In this document: positions 1 to 6,526 of the stretch, one piece after another | Numbering within the stretch: the stretch's first letter is position 1 | How the letters are laid out: the number at the start of each line of letters is the position of its first letter | Assembly (NCBI GenBank): GCA_030043575.1 | Contig: JASHXK010000253.1 | Location: 1 to 10,598, forward strand | DNA: 10,598 nucleotides | Source: Terriglobales bacterium | Lineage (GTDB): Bacteria; Acidobacteriota; Terriglobia; Terriglobales; Acidobacteriaceae | Direction of reading: 5' to 3' | Notes under the pieces: model-generated | Told to the model about the DNA's origin: nothing | The model's database searches: none | What the model saw: only the letters and a program-made list of their open reading frames with translations | Translations under genes and position numbers: made by a program

Positions 1-85
1 AGACTTGGTTGCCGACAGGCCAAACTTACGCGTCTCCAAGCTGCCTCTCCGCCCGATAGGGAATGTCAACCGAGCCATATAGCTT

Positions 86-895
86 CTACGGATTGGAGCG
101 GCCAGACTGGCTCGGAGCCGGCGGCTTAGCCGAGGTCAGGATCACGAGGTCGACGCGGCGGTTGAGCTGGCGGCCCTTGGCGGTGTCGTTGCTGGCGACG
201 GGATGAAACTCGGCGTAGCCCGCAGCCGACAGGCGATCGGCGGAGATGCCATGCTGCTCGACAAGCGTCCGCACCAGTGCCGTGGCGCGGGCGGTCGAGA
301 GCTCCCAGTTGGAAGCGAATTGCGAAGTGTGAATCGGAACATTGTCGGTGTGGCCTTCGATGCGCACCGCGTAGGGATGTTCCTGCAGAATCTTGGCAAT
401 GCGGGCGAGCGCGGGTTCCGCTCCTGGTTTGATGGCCGCCGATCCGCTGTCGAAGAAGCCGATCTCGCGCAGGCTGACCACCAGGCCGTCGGCTTCCAAG
501 TGCAGAGCAACTTCGTTACGCTTGATCTCGGTCGCGAGAGCGCGCTCTAATTCGCTGCGCATCGAGTTGAAGTCCTGCTTGCGCTGGTCAGCCCCCATTT
601 GCTCGCGGCCCAACTGTGCCCAATGCGACAAGTCCTGCCCTGCATTCGGCGAGCTGGGCAACGTGATCCTGGGCTCGACATTGCCGGGCTTGTGATTGTC
701 CTTCTCGAAGATGCCGAGCTGCTCAAAGGCCGAGTTGATGGCGTCGGAGAGGCGGGTAGCGCGCTGCTTATCGATCTGCGCTGAGGCGTACAAAACCACG
801 AAGAAGGCAAACAGCAGAGTCACAAAATCGGCGTAGGAAACCAGCCAGCGTTCGTGATTCACTTGCGCAGCGGGTTTGCGGCGGCGCTCTCTCAT
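86..895 (-). CDS. motB: Flagellar stator protein MotB
   Basis: This 269-residue protein is the peptidoglycan-anchoring half of the proton-driven flagellar stator and sits in the inner membrane and periplasm with MotA. A basic N-terminus (MRERRRK) precedes a single membrane segment at about residues 17-39 that contains SYADFVTLLFAFF; Asp23 is the expected proton-carrying aspartate. A linker follows, then an OmpA-like peptidoglycan-binding domain at about 145-255 with the motifs EGHTDNVPI (180-188), NWELSTARA and NRRVDL (245-250). The length is normal for MotB. Its ATG lies in a 4-bp ATGA overlap with the motA stop, so the two are translationally coupled. A proline- and serine-rich tail of about 15 residues ends the protein. 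The assignment is secure; a sodium-driven variant (MotS/PomB-like) cannot be excluded from sequence alone. Confidence 0.96.
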   Translation of the reverse strand: MRERRRKPAAQVNHERWLVSYADFVTLLFAFFVVLYASAQIDKQRATRLSDAINSAFEQLGIFEKDNHKPGNVEPRITLPSSPNAGQDLSHWAQLGREQMGADQRKQDFNSMRSELERALATEIKRNEVALHLEADGLVVSLREIGFFDSGSAAIKPGAEPALARIAKILQEHPYAVRIEGHTDNVPIHTSQFASNWELSTARATALVRTLVEQHGISADRLSAAGYAEFHPVASNDTAKGRQLNRRVDLVILTSAKPPAPSQSGRSNP

Positions 896-1683
896 GACGA
901 CTCAATCTCGGCGGGTGCGGCTTCTTCTTTCTCTTTCGGCCGCTCGCGCAGGAAGCCCATCAACTTGGTTTCCAGCATTCGTGGATTCATGCCTTCCAGG
1001 ATGGAGATCACGCCCTCCAGCGTCATCTCGTGGACGATCTGCTCCTCGCGAATACGCAGCCGCAGCTTGCCGGAGCTGGGCAGGAAAAACAGGTTGGCCG
1101 AGCCGACACCGTATACGGTCGCGACGAAGGCAACGGCAATGCCTTTGCCGACTTCGTTGATGTTGTCGAGGTGCTGCATCACCTGGATCAGTCCCAGCAC
1201 CGCGCCGATAATGCCAATGGTGGGCGCGAAGCCGCCCGCCGATTCGAAGACCTTGGGGATGTTCTCTTCGTATTCGGCCTGATTGTCCATCTCCAGCTGC
1301 ATCATCTTGCGCAGCTCCTGCGGCTCGGTGCCATCGACGGCCAGCATCAACGATCGGCGCAGGAAGGGATCGGCGATGCCGGGCAGCTCGGCATCCAGCG
1401 AGATCATGCCGTTGCGCCGCGCCTTGTTGGCGAAGACCACCAGTAGCTCAACCGTGAGTTGCGGATCGAGCTTGGGCTCGAAGAAGACTTGAACCAGCCG
1501 GCGGAACGCGGAGGCGACGACCGGCAGGGGATATTGCAACAGCACCGCGCCGAGTGTTCCGCCGAAGACGATGATGGCCGCAGTCGGCTGCACGACTTGA
1601 GACAGCTTGCCGCCTTCCAGCAGCAGGCCGACGACAATGCCGCCCAAGCCCAGTATCAGTCCGACGAAGCTGCTCTTATCCAC
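892..1683 (-). CDS. motA: Flagellar stator protein MotA
   Basis: This 263-residue integral membrane protein forms the ion channel of the flagellar stator with MotB. Four hydrophobic segments are visible at about residues 6-22, 34-52, 151-170 and 182-201. They flank a large cytoplasmic region with the charged stretch NKARRNGMISLDAELPG, which in this family contacts FliG of the rotor. The conserved GGFAPTIGIIGAVLGLI block (150-166) carries the channel proline, Pro154. The C-terminal tail is rich in Lys and Glu. The start codon overlaps the end of flbD by 8 bp and the stop overlaps the motB start by 4 bp, so flbD, motA and motB form one tightly packed transcription unit. Length and topology are typical of MotA, and the neighbouring MotB confirms the call over the related ExbB/TolQ families. 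Confidence 0.96.
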   Translation of the reverse strand: MDKSSFVGLILGLGGIVVGLLLEGGKLSQVVQPTAAIIVFGGTLGAVLLQYPLPVVASAFRRLVQVFFEPKLDPQLTVELLVVFANKARRNGMISLDAELPGIADPFLRRSLMLAVDGTEPQELRKMMQLEMDNQAEYEENIPKVFESAGGFAPTIGIIGAVLGLIQVMQHLDNINEVGKGIAVAFVATVYGVGSANLFFLPSSGKLRLRIREEQIVHEMTLEGVISILEGMNPRMLETKLMGFLRERPKEKEEAAPAEIESS

Positions 1684-1957
1684 GCTCGAATCCCTCTGAC
1701 TTGATCGCTGGCATTAGCGGATCGTCCTCCGGATTGAGCGACTCGGCCGGACCGGGATTCGAGGAGAGCGAAGTGCCGGCCCGCACGGAGCGGCGAAAGT
1801 CGCGCACCCGCGCGATGACCTGCTCGGTGGTTTCGCGCACCACCAGCTTCTCGCCGTTCAACAGAGTGATCACCGTATCCGGAGCGGCTTCGACATATTT
1901 GATCAGGTCACAATTGACGGCCAAGCGAGCGTTGTTGAGACGCGTGAGCTGGATCAT
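1676..1957 (-). CDS. flbD: FlbD-family flagellar protein (YlzI/FlbD)
   Basis: This small protein of 93 residues begins MIQLTRLNN and continues with VNCDLIKYVEAAPDTVITLL and GEKLVVRET. That is the conserved core of the short FlbD/YlzI family found in flagellar operons of Firmicutes, spirochaetes and Acidobacteria; it is unrelated to the Caulobacter response regulator of the same name. The family's biochemical role is poorly defined. The frame is open upstream to 2002, but I chose the ATG at 1957 because AAGGAG lies 5-10 nt before it and the family starts with MI-LTR. The family core ends near residue 60. The remaining 30 residues are an acidic, proline- and serine-rich extension (SLSSNPGPAESLNPEDDP) not needed for the family match. 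The 3' end overlaps motA by 8 bp. Confidence 0.88.
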   Translation of the reverse strand: MIQLTRLNNARLAVNCDLIKYVEAAPDTVITLLNGEKLVVRETTEQVIARVRDFRRSVRAGTSLSSNPGPAESLNPEDDPLMPAIKSEGFERG

Positions 1958-1992
1958 GTTGACTCCTTCGCCGGGGGAAGGAATCAAGAGAG

Positions 1993-2020
1993 AAATCGGC
2001 AAGCCTTAGCGAGTGCTTGA
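1993..2020 (-). promoter_or_regulatory. Putative sigma-28 (FliA) promoter for flbD-motA-motB
   Basis: On the minus strand a TCAAG element (2020-2016) and GCCGATTT (2000-1993) resemble the sigma-28 consensus TAAA/GCCGATAA. TCAA and the -10 element are separated by 16 nt, the same spacer as in the divergent flagellin promoter. The -10 matches 6 of 8 positions. Transcription would start about 30 nt before the flbD ATG. The -35 is weak, so this is a candidate only. Confidence 0.45.
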
Positions 2021-2022
2021 AA

Positions 2023-2119
2023 GGGCTGTAGCCATTAGCTCTTAGCCCTTGGCAGGCGCAAATCCCAGCGGTCTTTCCTTGCTGGAAGCTAAAGGCCAAG
2101 AGCTAACAGCGAAGAGCCC
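2023..2119. repeat. Long imperfect inverted repeat built of 7-nt words
   Basis: The arms 2035-2053 and 2088-2106 pair at 16 of 19 positions around a 34-nt spacer. An outer 5-bp stem (GGGCT 2023-2027 with AGCCC 2115-2119) extends the structure to 97 bp. The right arm reads as consecutive 7-nt words GCTAAAG, GCCAAGA, GCTAACA and GCGAAGA (2088-2115); the left arm holds the complementary words. It lies between the divergent flagellar promoters and has no coding potential that I can recognise. It resembles a short intergenic repeat (REP or degenerate MITE); function is unknown. Confidence 0.6.
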
Positions 2120-2122
2120 GTT

Positions 2123-2150
2123 GGTTAGCTGCTTCTAACCGGCCATGGCC
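2123..2150. repeat. Hairpin plus 10-bp palindrome upstream of flagellin promoter
   Basis: GGTTAG (2123-2128) and CTAACC (2135-2140) form a perfect 6-bp stem with a 6-nt loop. It is followed at once by the perfect palindrome GGCCATGGCC (2141-2150). The pair sits about 45 bp upstream of the flagellin -35 element, where a regulator could bind, but no known operator is recognised. Confidence 0.35.
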
Positions 2151-2195
2151 GCTGGAGTGCGCAGATTCTTGCGGGAGTGAATATCTGGTTTCGAT

Positions 2196-2223
2196 TAAAG
2201 CGGATTAGTTGATGGGCCGATAA
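2196..2223 (+). promoter_or_regulatory. Sigma-28 (FliA) promoter of flagellin
   Basis: TAAA (2196-2199) is followed after 16 nt by GCCGATAA (2216-2223), an exact match to the sigma-28 -10 consensus; the canonical spacer is 15 nt. Flagellin genes are standard sigma-28 targets. The predicted transcript start near 2230 leaves a leader of about 105 nt before the flagellin ATG. Confidence 0.85.
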
Positions 2224-2241
2224 GGGAGGTGAACACGCAAA

Positions 2242-2317
2242 GGTTCCGCCGGTCACAGAAAGCCCGGCAGCGCACCTGCGGGAACGAACTCCGATCGAGC
2301 TCGGGCAAGGTGGAACC
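2242..2317 (+). promoter_or_regulatory. Structured flagellin mRNA leader
   Basis: GGTTCCGCC (2242-2250) can pair along 9 bp (one G-U) with GGTGGAACC (2309-2317). The closed region contains a bulged 7-bp hairpin (CCCGGCAG 2263-2270 with CTGCGGG 2276-2282) and a 4-bp CCGA/TCGG hairpin (2291-2304). The closing stem ends 5 nt before the flagellin Shine-Dalgarno AGGAG (2323-2327). The leader's 5' end also carries an unused, nearly perfect Shine-Dalgarno (GGGAGGTGA, 2224-2232). The arrangement suggests post-transcriptional control of flagellin or a stabilising 5' structure; this is inference from base pairing alone. Confidence 0.45.
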
Positions 2318-2334
2318 ATGAGAGGAGCTGTCCC

Positions 2335-3843
2335 ATGGCAATTAGCATTCTGAATAACATCCCTGCCCTTGCCGCGGAAAACCAGTTGTCGATCACGCAA
2401 ACCAACCTGGATCAGACCCTGGAGCAGTTGGCGTCGGGTTCGCGCATCAACACCGGTGCGGACGACCCTGCCGGCCTGGCTATCGCGGATGGATTGCAGG
2501 CCAACGTTACGGCGCTGACCCAATCATCGCTGAACGCGACGGAAGGTGTGGGAAAGCTGCAGGTCGCCGATGGCGCTTTGTCGCAGGTGACCAGCTTGCT
2601 GAACCGCGCCGTCACCCTGGCGACTGAGTCGGCCAACGGCACGGTGAACGACGGATCGCAACGTCAGGCGCTGGACTCCGAATTTCAGTCGATCGTCGCT
2701 GAAATCACCAGCATCGGCACCAACACCACTTACAACGGCTCGCAGATCTTCACCGGCGGAGCCACCAACTACAACCAGGTGGTCACCAGCCTCCCCGCGG
2801 GCGCCGGTCTGGCGACGGCGGTTAGCGGTCAGCTTACGATTGAGACGGCCGGCACCACGGCCACGCCGATCTACACCACCAAGAGCAGCGACACTACGGT
2901 AGGCGACGTCATTAACGACATCAATACCTCCGGGACGGGTCTGGTAGCCGCGCTCGGCAGCAACGGCAACCTCATGATCACGGACGCGGAGAACCGCGGC
3001 AGCTCGGCGGGCACGGCGCTGGAAACCAATGCCCTCACCAACGACTTCGTGGTGGGGACCACTGCCAACCCGTACAAATACAACCAGTCCACGGTTGGCG
3101 GCGCTACCGGCTACACCCTGGCCTCCACCGTCAGCGGAATACTGAGCGTCACCCAGGGCGGCGCCGGCGGTACCACCTACACCACCACGGGCAACGACAC
3201 CACGGTGGCTCAGCTGATCAACGACGTTGACAGCCTTGGCGGTGGTAACAAGTTCCAAGCTTCTCTGGACGGCGGCAAGCTGGTCGTCACCGAAACCGAC
3301 GGCGACGGCACCGAGGCTGACCCTCTGACGCTGGCCAGCGGCGGAACTGCCCTGCAGATTAACGGCGGGTCGGTCACATACAACAACGCTTTGGCGAATA
3401 CCGCCGATACCACGACCAACACCACCAACTCCAGCACCATGAATGTGTTTCTGAGCGACTCGACGACGGCGGGCAGCAGCACCATCGGGGTGACGCTGGG
3501 CACCTTCGATGCCGGCAACATGAATGGCATCTCGATCGCCAACGATAACCTGCAGACGGCGACGGCTGCCGAAACCGCACTCACCGACGTGAACAACGCG
3601 ATCGCGCAGGTGGCGGCACTGCGCGGCTCGATCGGTGCGGGCATCAACCGGCTGAACGCGGCTACCAACGTCATCAGCAACCAGACGCAGAACCTGTCCT
3701 CCGCCGAGGACGGCATTATGGCTGCCGACATTACGCAGACGGTAGCCAACCTGACCAAGTATCAGATCCTGAGCCAGGCCGGTATCTCGGCCCTGGCGCA
3801 GGCGAACCAGATGCAGCAGAACGTGCTCAAGCTGCTGCAGTAA
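2335..3843 (+). CDS. fliC: Flagellin (filament subunit)
   Basis: This 502-residue flagellin is the exported subunit of the flagellar filament. The N-terminal D0/D1 region (about 1-140) shows NQLSITQTNLDQTLEQLASG, RINTGADDPAGLAIADGL and NGSQIFTG. The C-terminal D1/D0 region (about 400-502) shows ALRGSIGAGINRL and ends ANQMQQNVLKLLQ. The central part (about 145-400) is Thr/Gly/Asn-rich and variable. It contains two related modules, near 163-220 and 265-322, each with a YTT...DTTV..(L/V)IND core, like Flagellin_IN repeats. No cysteine is present, as usual for flagellins. AGGAG at 2323-2327 sets the start. A sigma-28 promoter and a structured leader lie upstream; the cap and the chaperone gene follow. 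It is the only flagellin in the window, so the symbol fliC is by family, not by strain nomenclature. Confidence 0.97.
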   Translation: MAISILNNIPALAAENQLSITQTNLDQTLEQLASGSRINTGADDPAGLAIADGLQANVTALTQSSLNATEGVGKLQVADGALSQVTSLLNRAVTLATESANGTVNDGSQRQALDSEFQSIVAEITSIGTNTTYNGSQIFTGGATNYNQVVTSLPAGAGLATAVSGQLTIETAGTTATPIYTTKSSDTTVGDVINDINTSGTGLVAALGSNGNLMITDAENRGSSAGTALETNALTNDFVVGTTANPYKYNQSTVGGATGYTLASTVSGILSVTQGGAGGTTYTTTGNDTTVAQLINDVDSLGGGNKFQASLDGGKLVVTETDGDGTEADPLTLASGGTALQINGGSVTYNNALANTADTTTNTTNSSTMNVFLSDSTTAGSSTIGVTLGTFDAGNMNGISIANDNLQTATAAETALTDVNNAIAQVAALRGSIGAGINRLNAATNVISNQTQNLSSAEDGIMAADITQTVANLTKYQILSQAGISALAQANQMQQNVLKLLQ

Positions 3844-3859
3844 TCGGTACCGGAAGCCG

Positions 3860-3881
3860 GCGGCGGAGAACTTGCCGCCGC
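3860..3881 (+). terminator. GC-rich hairpin after flagellin
   Basis: Sixteen bases after the flagellin stop, GCGGCGG (3860-3866) pairs perfectly with CCGCCGC (3875-3881) around an 8-nt loop. No T tract follows, so it may stabilise the 3' end of the abundant flagellin transcript or slow polymerase, and need not be a full terminator. Confidence 0.4.
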
Positions 3882-3903
3882 GGCGCCGCCGAGTTGCACG
3901 GGG

Positions 3904-3934
3904 GAGAAGGTGGGGCCTGCGGGTCCCCCTTCTC
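3904..3934 (+). terminator. Strong hairpin, candidate flagellin terminator
   Basis: GAGAAGG (3904-3910), a bulged T, then GGG (3912-3914) pair over 10 bp with CCCCCTTCTC (3925-3934) around a 10-nt loop. The 3' side continues TTCGAGCTTTT, a weak T-rich stretch. It is a plausible attenuator that would let the flagellin message outnumber fliD readthrough message. Confidence 0.45.
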
Positions 3935-3941
3935 TTCGAGC

Positions 3942-4032
3942 TTTTCGCTGATCGCTCTTCGTCCTTCGCTTTTCGCCAGATCTCGCTTGTCGGCTGGCAA
4001 GACGGGGTCTGGCGAAGAGCGAATAGCGAACC
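3942..4032. repeat. Long inverted repeat of 7-nt TTCGC/GCGAA words before fliD
   Basis: TTCGCTTTTCGCCAGA (3965-3980) pairs with 4008-4023 at all 16 positions, with one G-U and a 27-nt spacer that holds a further CTTG/CAAG stem. The left side is a run of 7-nt words, TTTTCGC, TGATCGC, TCTTCGT, CCTTCGC and TTTTCGC (3942-3976). The right side is GCGAAGA, GCGAATA and GCGAACC (4012-4032). It occupies most of the flagellin-fliD gap and shares the 7-nt architecture of the repeat at 2023-2119. Confidence 0.65.
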
Positions 4033-4065
4033 GTGGAGAGCTCGCAGAAAGGGGTAACAGCGCAC

Positions 4066-5472
4066 ATGGCCTCATTCAGCAGTGGTTACAGCGCCGCCCT
4101 CGGTAACATCCTCAGCCAGATCAATGACGCCTTCAGCGGCAAGACTGCGGGCATCGACGTCAGCAGCGTAGTCGACTCATTGATGCAGGTGGAAGAGCAG
4201 CCGGAAACCCAGATGAAGTCGGAGCAGGCCACCATCGATTCCCAGATCAGCGCGCTGACCAACATCAATACCGAGCTGAGCACGCTACAGAACAGCGTGC
4301 AAGCGCTGGAAGACCCGATTGGCGGGGTACTGAGCCAGTTGACTGCCAGCTCCAGCGACTCGGAAGTCGTTTCTGCCTCGGCCGGCAGCACGGCAACCGC
4401 CGGCACGCACACCGTCACGGTCACGAATCTGGCGACCACCTCCAGCAGCTACTCGGGCTACATCAGCTCCGGCTCGCTGGCGGGCGCTCAGATCGAGATC
4501 GAATTCGGCAATTCCAGCGATCCCACCAGCTCCAATGCCATCAACATCCCCACAACCGATACCACGCTGCAGGAAGCCGCGGACTACATCAACCAAGGCA
4601 GCTACGGCGTAACTGCCAGTGTGGTGAGCGACTCGGTAGGATCTCGGCTGGTGCTGACCAGCCAGACGTCCGGGGCGGCAGGCAATCTCACGGTCAACAG
4701 TTCCGCCAGCAATTTCACCACCTCGGCGGGAGTAGATGCCCAACTGACGGTTGACGGCGTCCCGGTCGACAGCGGAAGCAATACCGTTACCAGCGCTATT
4801 CCCGGCGTGACCCTCACCCTGGGGGCAGCCGACGCCAATACCCCGGTAACGATTAGCGTGCAGCCCGATACTGCGCAAGCGACCAACGCGATCGAGAACT
4901 TTGTCGATGCCTACAACGCAGTGATCGGCTCCATCAATAGTCAGTACACGCTCGACTCCAATGGCAATGAAGGGGTGCTGGCGGGCGACAGCATGGTGGA
5001 GACGCTGCAAGGTCAGTTGCTGGACATGGTTTCCACTGCCGTCAGTAACAACGGTCAATACTCCAATCTGCAATCGCTGGGCATCGAGATGCAAAACGAC
5101 GGCACTTTACAGCTCGACAGCTCGACCTTAAGCGAGGCTCTCAACAGTTCGTATTCGGCGGTGCAGAATTTCTTCCAGTCGACCTCGGGCTGGGGGCAAA
5201 TCGCCAACACGGAGATGACGCAACTCACCGATCCCACGACGGGGCCGGTAGCCGTGGACATTACCGGACTGCAACAGACGAACAGCGACCTTACCAATCA
5301 AATCAGCGATTTCGAAGCCAATATGACTGTCGTTCAGGATCAGCTCACGACTCAGTACGACAACCTCGACACACTACTGATTCAGTACCCGCTCGAGATG
5401 CAGGAGGCTGCGGAACAACTGGCCAGCCTGCCTGGTGCGACCAGCACCAGTAACAGTAACAACACCATATAG
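4066..5472 (+). CDS. fliD: Flagellar filament cap / hook-associated protein 2 (FliD)
   Basis: FliD caps the growing filament outside the cell and helps flagellin subunits insert. This 468-residue protein has the FliD N-terminal signature GIDVSSVVDSLMQVEEQPE (29-47) followed by a coiled-coil heptad region. A Flagellin_IN-like stretch lies at about 157-210 (AINIPTTDTTLQEAADYIN, then VGSRLVLTSQTSG). The FliD C-terminal domain starts near 222 with DAQLTVDGVPVDSGSNTVT and IPGVTLTLGA, and a terminal coiled coil occupies about 395-450. An ATG at 4033 is in frame, but I chose 4066 because AAAGGGG (4048-4054) precedes it and the peptide between is not family-like. A 30-residue N-terminal extension precedes the usual GIDV start. 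The fliS ribosome binding site overlaps the stop codon, so fliD and fliS are co-translated. Confidence 0.95.
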   Translation: MASFSSGYSAALGNILSQINDAFSGKTAGIDVSSVVDSLMQVEEQPETQMKSEQATIDSQISALTNINTELSTLQNSVQALEDPIGGVLSQLTASSSDSEVVSASAGSTATAGTHTVTVTNLATTSSSYSGYISSGSLAGAQIEIEFGNSSDPTSSNAINIPTTDTTLQEAADYINQGSYGVTASVVSDSVGSRLVLTSQTSGAAGNLTVNSSASNFTTSAGVDAQLTVDGVPVDSGSNTVTSAIPGVTLTLGAADANTPVTISVQPDTAQATNAIENFVDAYNAVIGSINSQYTLDSNGNEGVLAGDSMVETLQGQLLDMVSTAVSNNGQYSNLQSLGIEMQNDGTLQLDSSTLSEALNSSYSAVQNFFQSTSGWGQIANTEMTQLTDPTTGPVAVDITGLQQTNSDLTNQISDFEANMTVVQDQLTTQYDNLDTLLIQYPLEMQEAAEQLASLPGATSTSNSNNTI

Positions 5473-5478
5473 GAGCGA

Positions 5479-5931
5479 ATGAAAACCATCGTTGATGCCC
5501 GGCGGATTTATCAGGACAGCGCGGTACGCGGAGCCACCCCAATTGAGCTCGTCATCCTGCTCTACGATTCGGCGATCGAGGACATACGGCGCGCCTTGAC
5601 CGCCATGCAGACGAGCGACGTCGAGGCACGGAGCAACCAGATCAGCCATGCGTTGATGGTGTTGCAGCAACTGCAAGGTACGCTGGACTTTGAGCGCAGC
5701 GGCAGCGCCGCCAGGCAATTCGAGCAGTTCTACAACCTGGTGCGGGCGAAGCTGCTGGAGGCCCAGATGCGCGGCTCGGCTGACCTGATGCAGCAGCAGA
5801 TCCGGTACATGTCGGAGGTGCGCGACTGCTGGGTGCAGGCCAGGCGAGTGCTGGAGCCGAAGCCCATTGCGCAGTCGCCGGTGACGGCCAGCACTGCAGA
5901 GGGAGATTCGAACAACCAATGGAACGCATAG
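5479..5931 (+). CDS. fliS: Flagellin export chaperone FliS
   Basis: FliS binds the disordered C-terminus of flagellin in the cytoplasm, prevents premature polymerisation and hands it to the export gate. The 150-residue protein carries the family signature: a tyrosine near the N-terminus (IYQDSAV, 10-16) followed by ATPIELVILLYDSAIEDIRRAL (19-40). Further amphipathic helices at about 50-70, 77-96 and 101-124 fit the four-helix bundle. It extends about 25 residues beyond the bundle with a polar, disordered tail. AGGAG at 5471-5475 overlaps the fliD TAG and serves the ATG at 5479. The gene ends inside the next ORF (13-bp overlap). The fliD-fliS order is the usual one. Confidence 0.94.
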   Translation: MKTIVDARRIYQDSAVRGATPIELVILLYDSAIEDIRRALTAMQTSDVEARSNQISHALMVLQQLQGTLDFERSGSAARQFEQFYNLVRAKLLEAQMRGSADLMQQQIRYMSEVRDCWVQARRVLEPKPIAQSPVTASTAEGDSNNQWNA

Positions 5932-6284
5932 ACGAACACGACAGTTTGCAATTGCTGCAGCGCGCCAACGAACGCTTTAGCCGTTTCTTCGCGCGCTTCT
6001 CGGGAGCGCCGGTGCTGGGGACTGACGAAGAGGTGGAAGCGCTGCTGCAGGTGGAAAACACGCTGCATTCGGTCCGCGGTTACCTCGACGGCCGCCTGCA
6101 ACGCAGTCAGGCCGTGACGGTGCGCGATGAGCTGGCGCGCTATCGCGCAAATCTGATTCGGCTGCGGCATGAACTGGCCGTCATGCAGAACTCGGCCATG
6201 GGATGCCGGGCGCGGCTCTCCGCACGGCAAAAGCATCTGCACGCCGCACAGGCCTGGTGCGCCGCCTCGCGCGCCACGACCTAG
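5919..6284 (+). CDS. Small helical flagellar protein, FliT/FlgN-like export chaperone
   Basis: The 121-residue product is predicted to be almost entirely helical, with charged amphipathic stretches such as LQLLQRANERFSRFF, EEVEALLQVENTLH and RYRANLIRLRHELAVM. No membrane segment or signal peptide is seen. It starts inside the end of fliS (13-bp overlap) behind AGAGGGAGA (5898-5906), so it is translationally coupled to fliS. A gene directly after fliD-fliS is typically fliT, whose product is the chaperone for FliD, and size and helix content fit FliT or FlgN. Sequence identity to characterised FliT cannot be judged by eye, so the role is inferred mainly from context. The C-terminus (AQAWCAASRATT) is Ala-rich with one cysteine. 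Confidence 0.6.
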   Translation: MERIDEHDSLQLLQRANERFSRFFARFSGAPVLGTDEEVEALLQVENTLHSVRGYLDGRLQRSQAVTVRDELARYRANLIRLRHELAVMQNSAMGCRARLSARQKHLHAAQAWCAASRATT

Positions 6285-6294
6285 GGCCACGAAA

Positions 6295-6339
6295 ACCAGC
6301 CAAAACGGCTAGCTTGTCCGCCGATGGACAACGGCTGGT
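6295..6339 (+). terminator. Nested inverted repeat after the fliD-fliS operon
   Basis: Ten bases after the last flagellar stop, ACCAGCC (6295-6301) faces GGCTGGT (6333-6339). Inside, TTGTCC (6314-6319) and GGACAA (6326-6331) form a perfect 6-bp stem with a 6-nt loop. There is no T tract, so a Rho-independent terminator is not certain. The remaining intergenic DNA to 6526 holds no gene I can support. Confidence 0.35.
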
Positions 6340-6526
6340 GAAATCGGACGGTTCCAAATGCTGTTCCTCGGGCTATTCCTTTGCAAGTCATTCCAGTGAA
6401 ATAGGTTGCACATTGTGACCAGTGGCATTCTACGTGTAGCAGCCACGTTGGCCCGTTCACGTGCAGTTAACCCCAAATCCTCTAACGCTTTGGCGGCTCT
6501 CACGTCTGAAAGGGTTAGGAGGCAGT

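Noticed and set aside
1..78. Possible start of a further minus-strand gene after motB (MARLTFPIGRR...)
   Set aside because: Only 26 codons are visible, with a weak ribosome binding site and no recognisable family start; it could be real but cannot be supported here.
2524..4065. A 513-codon minus-strand open frame opposite flagellin
   Set aside because: It is antisense to the conserved flagellin gene, has Arg/Gly/Val-rich composition typical of shadow frames in GC-rich DNA, and shows no domain.
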